Part shown: in pieces, positions 9,792 to 17,584 of the stretch
Numbering within the stretch: position 1 is the first letter of the stretch
Layout: each line of letters opens with the position of its first letter
DNA from: Haplomitrium mnioides
Lineage: Eukaryota > Marchantiophyta > Haplomitriopsida > Calobryales
DNA length: 22,153 nt
Reading direction: 5' to 3'
Assembly: GCA_049999725.1 (NCBI GenBank)
Contig: JBNGIS010017734.1
Span: 1 to 22,153 of the forward strand
The notes under the pieces: model-generated
The model's input: the letters and a program-made list of their open reading frames with translations, nothing else
What the model was told of the DNA's origin: nothing
Database searches by the model: none
Program-made: the position numbers and the translations under genes

Positions 9792-10624
9792 GTTATAAAA
9801 CAGAGGGAAAATGAACAAAACATTCGACTCCGTGGAAACAACACAAAGGGAAACAATGCAAGGTAGGAGAAGGGTGGCTTGCATGGCTCTACTTCCAGTC
9901 TAGTTCTCCATGTCCTCCCTTCCTGGCCGCATTTCTAATGTCACTCTCTCCTTGCATCAAACTGAACCCGCCTTCCGATGGAACAGAAGAAACCTGCTTT
10001 CTCGACCTCTGGATAACTCCTTAACATGTTTTTATTCTATTTCACCTCTTTGTGCATCAGGTTGATCAGTCCTGGGCTCAAAGTGTTGTGCTAGCACACG
10101 TTAAACACAAAAATTTGAAAAAACCCGAAAACACCCGACCGATATAACTCCCCTTTTAACTGTGAGCGCCATCGCGAACACTCACAATCCAGCCTCCTCT
10201 CTGCTCTTGATTCCCCATGGTCCCCCAACCAAACCATGCTATGGAACTCACACAAAAATTTTAGAGTGCAAAAGCCCAAAATGCACACGGATGTACAAAA
10301 TTTCCTACACTATAGCGCTAGGAATTCTTTGTCCAGGATCCCATACGTATGATGCATTTACAAACTCTGGTTCAGGATGGATTCCTGACCAGACCAGCAG
10401 GGCACATGGCTGCCTTGTCCTCTCCCACCTCAGACCACTCTGCTGGTCTGCCTTGCTCTTAGTGACGAAACAAGCAAAGACACCTCCTAGCGTTGTTGGA
10501 ACAAAATACAAAAAACCAAAATTCACACACATAGGATTGGGGAACACAAAGTACTATACACTGGGCTCCAATTGTTGGCGTTGTCTGCTGAGTCCTCCTT
10601 TGATGATGTCAGCTCCTTCGCCAA
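9792..10624. other. No recognisable gene
   Basis: This stretch runs from the chromovirus edge to the end of the gag-like frame. I see no protein family. At 10153-10160 it contains a further CCCCTTTTAA string like those in the gag-like repeats, in the same minus-strand frame (read as SQLKGEL), which hints that degraded sequence of the same element may continue here. The plus-strand open frame starting at 10162 is treated as an antisense shadow. Confidence 0.5.
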
Positions 10625-11857
10625 TTACACGCTCAGATCAGCTCCCTTTGCTTCTGGTTGGAGTTGAGTGTCGACCTCCTCTGGTTGCTGAACTGCAGGG
10701 CTGCACTGATGTAGGTCTGGACTGCAGCACTCCCCTTTTAAGGACAGGTCTTGGGCTGCCCCCCTTGAGTCCTCCTCTTCAGCTTGAGGGTGCAATTCAG
10801 CCTCGGTGTGTCACTGGTCTTCACGTTGGCCATCGTGCAAGATGTCGGTGGAGCACTCCCCTTTTAAGGCATGCTCTTGATCTGCCCCACCTTGGTCCTC
10901 TGCTGCAAGCCTGCATTCATCGAAAAGTGAATGGGCAGCTTCCCACTCTCCTTTTAAGAGCAGCTCCAGGTCTGTCCCAATCGGGTCTTCTGGTTCAAGC
11001 ATGCACTCACTTGAAAGAGTAAGTTTTCACTCCCCTTTTAAGACCGATTCAAGGCTAGACCAGCAACAGTCCTCCTTGAATTCTTCGTTGATGCGGTGGG
11101 CCTCTCCCTCCAATGTGTCCTTTGTTGTTGTAGGGCAGCTTGCCTTCTCCTCCAGGTCTTCATCTGCACAAACCAGCTCTGAGGTAGAGTTTGCGACCTC
11201 TACCTCATTGCTGAATTTCAGATCTGAATTCAGTCGGCTGAATTCAGACCTGCAATCTGCACTTGTTAGGACCATTGGAGCAGCTTGATCTTGTCCTAGT
11301 CCTTCTGCCACATATGTCCAGTACTCATTGAGCTGGTCCTCTCCTCCATCTGACTCTTCACATCTCCCGTTTTTCCTTCGATGTTTGTGTTGAGAAGAGT
11401 GCTTACCTCTCTTTTCCTTGGCTGCCTTCGCCATCTTGGATGTTGTTGGCCCTCTCTCCTCATAGGTCTCACATCTCTGGGCCTCCAGAACTGCCTCCCG
11501 GAAACACATGGGCTTGGCCACCTCCATCCATGCTCTCTCTTTCCTCCTCAATACTGCCACGAACCATGTGACTAGCATCTCATCGGTGGGCTGCCATAGG
11601 AGTTGGGAAACCAACTCAATGAATTTATCCAAAAAGGTAATCACTGACTCACCCCTCTTTTTTCTAATTTGTTCCCACTAGGCGAGAGTCTCACCCTCTT
11701 CAAACTCCATAAAAAACTCACCCTTGAACTCCTCCCAAAAGTTCTAGACATAGAGAGGGAGAGAGTCATACCATGTACATGCTCCTCTCCTCAAACTCGA
11801 GTAAACCAGCGCTGCTTTGAGTCCAGCCTCTTTGTTGATCTTTTTCCAATCCTGGTG
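10625..11857 (-). pseudogene. Gag-like retrotransposon remnant with acidic LKGE repeats
   Basis: One minus-strand frame runs the whole span, with stops at 11744, 11678, 11027 and 10811. Its N-terminal part resembles the gag domain of LTR retrotransposons: TWYDSLP, then FWEEFKGEFFMEFEEGE, WEQIRKKRGESVITFLDKF, and a closing FREAVLEAQRCETYEER. A basic linker follows (KAAKEKRGKHSSQHKHRRK), then a Cys-poor acidic tail with four degenerate 28-42-residue repeats ending LKGE. No zinc knuckle, protease or RT follows, so this is either a gag-only (non-autonomous) element or a truncated one. A neighbouring frame around 11860-11900 (FWEQLSTRIGKR) suggests the true N-terminus lies further right behind a frameshift. 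Family membership is inferred from motif pattern only. Confidence 0.6.
10725..11115 (-). repeat. Four degenerate ~90-bp tandem repeats encoding LKGE motifs
   Basis: The plus-strand core ACTCCCCTTTTAAG (one copy ACTCTCC...) recurs with CTTTTAAG at 10735, 10861, 10951 and 11035. Spacings are 126, 90 and 84 bases, all multiples of three. Downstream of each core, CTTG-A-CTGCCCC, GGTCCTC and CAAGC-TGCA blocks recur weakly. On the minus strand the units read roughly E-C-x-L-x2-E-D-x2-G-x-D-x-E-x-L-L-K-G-E-C. Confidence 0.75.
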
Positions 11858-13334
11858 CTAAGCTGCTCCCAGAATTCCAAAAATTTCTTCCCTGCTCCAC
11901 TCAGAGTTGTACCACCGGTTAGCCCCAAAATGTGAGCACCAGTGCTCTCCACTCTTCTCAGTTGACAAAATCCAGCAAGGTTAATTTCTAAAACTCCTTT
12001 GTCCCGTTGTGATCACCAAAACTTAGGTTAATGTCAGCCCCAAGGTCGGTCACTTATCTCCTTTTCCACCGATTTGCGCTGATTTAAGGCTGAATTCTTG
12101 TTTTGAGACCTTTTATAGGAGGGGCTTTGCACCAAATTGACCCTACCTTAGAGTGGATTTTACAATTTGAGCAAATTACGTACAACCCCAATGTAACGCA
12201 CACCCACTCACACACCCACAACCAGTATGCTTCTTTCAAATAGCTCAATACAATCAAATAATATAACATAAACTGACAAACATCACACTCAGGGCTGCTG
12301 GCCTTGAATACACACAGCAGTTCCACTTAGTCACTCAGTCACTCATAACCAACTCACACGCACGCACCCACATTCAGATAGTTTTCAACTTCCATCGCTA
12401 GAAGCTATGAATTTACTTCCTCACACTCAGAAGAGGTTTTATTTAACTTCCACCTCTGGAAGACAGCCCTCCCAGCTGCTGGCCCTCACTCCACTCCCTA
12501 GACACCCATCGAATTCCTCGACAGAATCGCCCAAGCGCACTCCGTCCAACCAGAACTCCAAATTGGTGTTTCCTTAAAGAAATCAACACAAAATGCACCC
12601 TCCAATGCGTACTGGATTCACTCTGAACTTAATCTACAGCTTACTCATGTGTTATGGAATAGCTTCTGGCAGCACAAATAGTTGACCCAGAGATAGAGAA
12701 ACAAAACTACACCCACAGGTACCTCCCACCCGTCGTGATTTGAAGAAAAATGAATCCGCCCCCGCGGTTTTGGAAAAGGTTTTGCTTGGCTCAGGCAGCA
12801 CCTCCAAAGAGTTGGTCTACCCGTGTGCCCTCTACAACTCCATAGTCCACCTAAGTCTCTAGCCCCTTACGCCCAACCGCAACACCTCTAGACCTCCTCG
12901 CACGGTAGCCTCTCCTCACTGTTTTTCTCCTCCTCCTCTGTGTTGCACACCCGATGCCCCCTGAAGTGAACTCCCTAAAATGAGCCCCTGAGGAGGCTAT
13001 ACCTCCCCGCAAGAGCCCCCGCGCAAACCCGTTAAGCCCCTAATATTTGCTGACCATAATTTGTGTGTTGACTCTAACCTAACATTAGATAGGCCTAACT
13101 AAAATAATAGAGGTCCTCACCTTTTTGCCAAGAATTCCTCTCTAATACCTTGATTTGGCTAACCTTAAATTAGACCTCCCGAGAAGCACTCCCAACTCTT
13201 TGGCCATACCCGATCTACTCCTCTAAGTTTAGAGGCCCTAGAAAGTGGAACTTCATAAAGTAGCTTTGAGGTTTTTATCCCTTTCCTTTTTAATTAGCTC
13301 TTTGTTTCATTTGTCTCTTAACTTAGTTAATTTT
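11858..13334. other. No coding gene; likely LTR/leader of the gag-like element, then unassigned DNA
   Basis: Directly upstream of the gag-like frame on the minus strand, a perfect inverted repeat GAGCAC-CA-GTGCTC lies near 11935-11948, where an LTR end and primer site would be expected. A TATA box is seen at 12110-12117. Plus-strand CA-rich simple sequence occurs near 12200-12225, and short AGTCACTC repeats near 12330. I could not define LTR boundaries or a matching second LTR. From about 12800 to 13334 I see nothing recognisable. Confidence 0.45.
12110..12117 (-). promoter_or_regulatory. Possible TATA box upstream of the gag-like element
   Basis: The minus strand reads TATAAAAG within CCTCCTATAAAAGG. 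It lies about 250 bases upstream of the gag-like frame and on its strand, fitting an LTR core promoter. Without a second LTR this remains inference. Confidence 0.4.
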
Positions 13335-13640
13335 TCATTTGTCCTTCTTTTGTTTTGCTTGTTCCCTTCTTATAAGAACAATAGCATCCTTGTTGAAGAG
13401 CTCTGCCTCAGCCAGCTCCCTCAACTCGATTTGTGCTCGATGCAGCCCCTATGCAACCTCCTCACGATTTGCCTCTCCTCTTGGCGATTTTTGATCCTCC
13501 TACGTTCAAGCTTGGCGAATCCTCCCCTAGCGCGCATGCGTTCCTCCCTGCATACAAACCCTTGGTCGCATACTAGCTTATATAGGCTACAAGAAACTTC
13601 CAACTCTTGCCACATGCGTTGTGTCCTTACTAATTGAGAA
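13335..13640 (-). pseudogene. Frameshifted coding-like remnant of unknown origin
   Basis: On the minus strand one frame reads a basic helical stretch (REERMRARGGFAKLERRR, then QEERQIVRRLHRG). A second frame takes over near 13440 and continues in the same style (GLHRAQIELRELAEAELFNK, then DAIVLIRREQAK), ending at a TGA at 13335. The change of frame with unbroken heptad-like composition suggests a single indel in a once-coding charged, coiled-coil region. I do not recognise the family. It could be the tail of a retroelement gag or a captured gene fragment, and could also be chance. It lies 120 bases downstream of the CBSX3 pseudogene on the same strand. Confidence 0.3.
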
Positions 13641-13760
13641 TTGCCCCGTACAATTTGCACCACTATCCTTGACATCTCTTCGTTCAAGGCGAGTGGTGAA
13701 GAATGGCAATTCACACTAGTGCAAACTGGTGTCAGGCTTTACAGTTGCCAGACAATATCT

Positions 13761-14368
13761 CTAATAACTCCCCTGGATGAAAGAGTACAGATGCTTGAGT
13801 TCTTCTCAATGCTCGTCAACTACTGCCTGCACACACCTCCGATCGGTACCATACCCTTTATTTTCCGATCCTCAACCACAGAAATGTGTCGGATCCGATT
13901 TTGGGACATCAATTCCATCGCCTAAAGAACCTTCGTGTTCAGTTTCACAGTAGTAAGCTTGTTCTCTACAGTCATAATCTGGCCGACTTTGGTTTCCTTG
14001 AATGATATACTGTGAACAATTATTTTTGTGAGATAATCTCTTTCAGTGATAATTCCAGCAATTGCACCTTGTTCATCTGGCTTGACGACCAACATCGCTC
14101 CCCCATTGTGACTAATCATCTCTTTAACTGCATCGTACACAATGTCATCCATAGTGCACCATAGCCAAGATCCATCATGCTTCTTGCCTTTCTCTTTCAA
14201 AATATCAGCAATTTTAGTGCTTTCAAAACCAGCATCTTCGAGACGTGCAGTTTTGGTATATTCGCTGCGTCCGCAGACGATACTAGACCCTCAAAATGAA
14301 ATGTGTTGTAGAATAGCACCACTCAAAGCATTTCCCTGAAACCAGCGTGCTTCCACAAGGCCTTGCAT
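13761..14368 (-). pseudogene. CBSX3: Processed pseudogene of CBSX3 (mitochondrial CBS-domain protein)
   Basis: Plant CBSX3 is a small mitochondrial protein with two CBS domains that bind adenosyl nucleotides and modulate the thioredoxin system. Here the full-length reading (about 203 codons; the plant protein has about 206) runs from MQGLVEARWFQGNALSG at 14368, through GSWLWCTMDDIVYDAVKEM and IAGIITERDYLTKIIV of the first CBS domain, to NRIRHISVVEDRKIKGMV of the second, ending FIQGSY-stop at 13761. There is no intron. It is broken by a TGA at 14291, a TAG at 13922, a TAG at 13820, a one-base deletion just before that last stop, and a TGA after DEH in the shifted frame. Length, ends and lack of introns indicate a reverse-transcribed copy. 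No poly(A) tail or target duplication is visible. It is not expected to be functional. Confidence 0.92.
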
Positions 14369-15191
14369 TTTGCAGGTTCTCCCTCTCTCCGATACTTCAT
14401 GCAAGTCTTCTCAATAGGTTCTGGCTGAGGAGTCCAAGCGATTTTCTCTCGCCTTCTTGAATCCTCTCACTCCACATGAATTCCTCGCGAATCCTCCTTT
14501 ATGAATTCTTCTTCTCCTCCACAATTGTTTCTCTTTGAATTTCTCATGATCTCCCCCCTTCTTCTCTGCGATTTCCATTTCCTCTAGGTGTGTGCGACCC
14601 ATCCCTTCATCGATTTCAGTTGGCGACCACATCCCTCGATCGAATTCCTCCTTCCCTCAATCGATTATCCTCTCCTGATCGAGTTCTTCAACGGCGACCT
14701 CTACTGCATTTGACCAATCCTCCCTGGCAGATTTCTGAATTCTGATCTCCAATTTTGTTCCTCCTGAAATTCTCTCGTTTTCTTCTCTCTTCGATTCCTC
14801 TTGGCTCAATTCTTCATCTCCCTTTTCTGAATTCTCTGTCTCCTTCGATCTGCATGTTGCCTCCCTCCTCTCGATTTCATTTCTCACTTCTGATTTCTCT
14901 CCTCCCTACTGTGACAAAATTCTTCTTGCGGCCAATCAATTCCTCCTCACGATTAACACCTCCCCCTCCCTCCTGTGCGATCTCCACGGTGCTCTAATTT
15001 CTGCCACTGCGTTGCCGTCGGCTGAGTAATAAGGAAGGGAGGAAGAGAAGGAGAGAGAGAAGAGAGAAGAAGAAAAAAGAAAAAAAAAGGAGAAGAAAAG
15101 AAGAAGAGACGAGAAGAGGGAGCAGGGAAAAAAAGGAGAAGAAGAAAAAAAAACAAGGGTGGCAGCAAAAATAATAAAATAAATCAATAAA
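14369..15191. other. Pyrimidine-rich spacer and homopurine tract, no clear gene
   Basis: From about 14400 to 15000 the plus strand is CT-rich with many GAATTC-CTC-like words. Its minus strand therefore reads as a long Glu/Lys/Arg-rich frame (14411-14887 with one TGA at 14657), which composition alone can explain. From 15031 to 15153 the plus strand is essentially all purine (two C interruptions at 15110 and 15123). The sequence just upstream of the pseudogene start could include its former 5' UTR. Confidence 0.6.
15031..15153 (+). repeat. Homopurine GA-rich tract
   Basis: About 123 bases of A and G on the plus strand with only two cytosines. It is 38 bases outside the copia 3' LTR. Such tracts can form triplex structures and are slippage-prone; no function is shown here. 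Confidence 0.85.
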
Positions 15192-15346
15192 TGTTGTAGA
15201 GTGAGAGTCACACATAGAGCGCTGTGTCCAACAATGCTTCTTATGCTTCTTATAATGATCAATGGAGAATGATGAGGCATCGAATGTCCCTCTTATTTAC
15301 ACATCCATTCCATTCTATATATAGGGGTATATTATGTTCTATAACA
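15192..15346 (-). repeat. Copia LTR, copy B (3' LTR)
   Basis: 155 bp, starting TGTTATAGAACATA and ending CTACAACA on the minus strand. It shares its U3 start and TATA box (CTATATATAG, plus strand 15314-15323) with copy A at 135-295, but the rest has diverged. The PPT on its internal side identifies it as a 3' LTR. The flank ataaa (15187-15191) would be one half of the target duplication. Confidence 0.85.
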
Positions 15347-15357
15347 CTCTCCCTTGG
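15347..15357 (-). other. Polypurine tract of the copia element
   Basis: The minus strand reads CCAAGGGAGAG directly before the LTR start TGTTATAG. Purine content and contact with the LTR fit the site where plus-strand DNA synthesis starts. Confidence 0.75.
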
Positions 15358-15769
15358 CTGATTCTTCTACTATAATCAACCACATTGATAGGACTAGTCT
15401 ACAGCCTATATATGTGTAGTCTCATCAAAACCCTCCTGCTTTCTTTTGAGGGAAAGAGTGCTACCACATATATAGTGTTTAATAAAATGAATGAATAAAA
15501 TGTATGTAGTTCATAATATGAAAACTGTATGATATGTTCTAAGTTATCAAATCATGGTAAGGTGATCATGTCGTTGTATGGTAGGCCTACTCGATCTTCT
15601 GTCGTGTGATCCTCTGGTCCTGAATGCTTGTTGTGCTCCACGAAGTCATATGTGATGTGTCCAACCTGTTTGAGTAGCTGCATTCTGACTGTAAACAATC
15701 CTGTGGTCAACATCAATATCTATGAAAAACTCATGAATCTGAAAATATGACAGTAGGTCAGAATAATAT
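15358..15769 (-). other. 3' untranslated region of the copia element
   Basis: About 410 bases between the pol stop codon and the PPT. No reading frame of note. AT-rich words such as TTTATTAAACACTATATAT occur on the minus strand. I see no second gene here. Confidence 0.65.
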
Positions 15770-17029
15770 TCAGATTATGTATGTATTTTTGTGTATTTCA
15801 AACAGTTTTCTGAGACCAATACCCTCTGTGTGCTCTTTGTGTAGAGCGGGAGGTAGAGGTTTTGTGAACATATCAGCTCTATTCAGCTTACTTGATATCC
15901 ATTGTACCTTGATTTTGTCATTATGTTGTTCATGAGTATAGAAAAATTTTGGAGCTATATGTTTTATTCTATCGCCTTTGATGAAACCTTGAGCGATTTG
16001 GTCAACACATGGCTTGTTGTCCTCAAATATAGATGTAGGTTCCTAGATAAGTGGTTGGCTTGTGTTGGAGTTGATATGGTCAATGAGTTGTCGTAACCAA
16101 ATGCACTCTCTACTTGCTTCGTATAGAGCTATTATCTCCGCATGGTTTGTAGAGGTGGTAGTGATTGTCTGTTTTGTGCTTTTCCATGATATTGCTGTGC
16201 CTCCTTTGAGGAATACATAGCCCGTTTGTGACTTTGCGTTGTCGGGATCAGATAGGTATCCTGCATCAGCATATCATATAATGTCATGGTCTGCAGTTTT
16301 CGGGAAGAACAGTCCCATGTTTGTGGTGCCTTTAAGGTATCTGAAAATCCTTTTGATGCCGTTCCAATGTCGTATAGTCGGTTGGGAACTGTGTCTTGCA
16401 AGTAAGTTCACAGCGAAAGCTATGTCTGGTCTTGTTTGATTTGCCAAGTACATCAATGCTCTTATTGTTGAAAGGTACGGTTTTTCAGGTCCCAGTGTAT
16501 GTTCTATTTCTTTCCTTTTTGAGAACATGTCCTTTGTAGGATCTTATGATCTTACTTCCATAGGGGTGCTCGTTGGATAAGCTTTATCCATGTTGAACTG
16601 TTTAAGGATTTTGGATGTATAAGTGGATTGATGGATTAGGATTCCATTAGGTAGATGTTCAAACTGTATTCCCAGGTAGAAGTCGGGTTCCCCAATGTCT
16701 CGCATTTCAAATATGTCCTTCAATTTCTCAATGGTGCCGTTGGCTAGTCGTGGTGTGCCAAAAATGTTAATGTCATCTACATATATTGCTACTATGACGT
16801 ATTCAGGGTTTTCCTATTTCATAAAGAGGCATGGTGCAATGTCCTCATTGGTGAAGTTTAAAGTCATCATTTCTGACTTGAATATTTGATACCAGTTTCG
16901 ACCGCTCTGTTTAAATCCATACATTGAGCGCAGGACTTGTACATCCATCTTGGAGCCTGATACGTCTGATGATATTCCAATCGCCTTCATAGATTTCTTT
17001 GTCATTAGTCTGTCTTTGTGTATATTTTC

Positions 17030-17574
17030 GCGATGAGGGACTATAGGTCCCTTTGGATATCTATTGTACAACTGTTTTGCTGGCTGGACTAAGGGTCCAG
17101 TGTACTATTGCTTGTCTAGCAGATCATTTGTAGGGACTGAAGGTCCGATGTTGTGATTCATGCTCAGCGTATGTGCTGGCTTTATATATGATCTGTTTTG
17201 AGTTGTTTGCAACATATCATTCATCTCATGGCATTTCCGTTTTGTCATAAGGACAGAGGGTCCTTGTTTTGTTATCATGCCTTTATGGACAGAATGTCCT
17301 CTTTGATTCATGTATCCTCTTTGGACGATAGGTGCTTTTGCAAAATATTGGCCGTGAGAGACAAAAGGTCTTTGTTGATCTGTGTGTTTGTGAGTGACAA
17401 AAGGTCTACTTTCACTTTTCTGGCCTTGAGGGACAAATGGTCCAGTTTCATATTTCTAGCCTTGAGGGACAAAAGGTCCAGTTTCATATTTTTGGCCTTG
17501 AGGGACAAAAGGTCCACTTTCATATTTCTGGCCTTGAGGGACAAAAGGTCCACTTTCATATTTCTGGCCTTGAG
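17030..17574 (-). repeat. In-frame 36-bp tandem repeat array inside copia RT
   Basis: The plus-strand core GGGACAAAAGGTCC recurs with its GAC at 17252, 17288, 17324, 17360, 17396, 17432, 17468, 17504 and 17540, exactly 36 bases apart. The copies nearest the N-gap are almost identical. Older copies are seen at 17135, 17087 and 17039, 48 bases apart. All intervals are multiples of three. In the frame of the downstream RT, a unit reads KYESGPFVPQGQ; older units keep GPSVP, GPLVQ and GPIVP. In the RT of other copia elements only about 20-30 residues separate the flanking blocks here. Confidence 0.9.
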
Positions 17575-17584
17575 NNNNNNNNNN
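17575..17584. other. Assembly gap (10 N) within the repeat array
   Basis: Ten undetermined bases follow the last 36-bp unit after only its first few bases. The length is probably arbitrary. The RT frames on either side differ by one, as expected if the true missing length is 2 modulo 3. Confidence 0.97.

Noticed and set aside
10162-11022. 286-residue open frame on the plus strand
   Set aside because: It is antisense to the gag-like frame and its Pro/Leu-rich repeats (S-T-P-L-L-R and Q-A-C-x-H) are the complement of the LKGE repeats. The minus strand has the recognisable gag domain, so this is a shadow.
14411-14887. Glu/Lys/Arg-rich minus-strand frame upstream of CBSX3
   Set aside because: A pyrimidine-rich plus strand gives such residues in any frame. 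There is a stop in the middle and no recognisable motif.
14936-15280. Ser/Phe/Leu-rich minus-strand frames resembling membrane proteins
   Set aside because: They are translations of the homopurine/homopyrimidine tract at 15031-15153, not real membrane segments.
17039-17574. CRISPR-like array
   Set aside because: Regular 36-bp spacing is present, but the units are contiguous with no unique spacers, keep a coding frame and lie in a plant retroelement RT.
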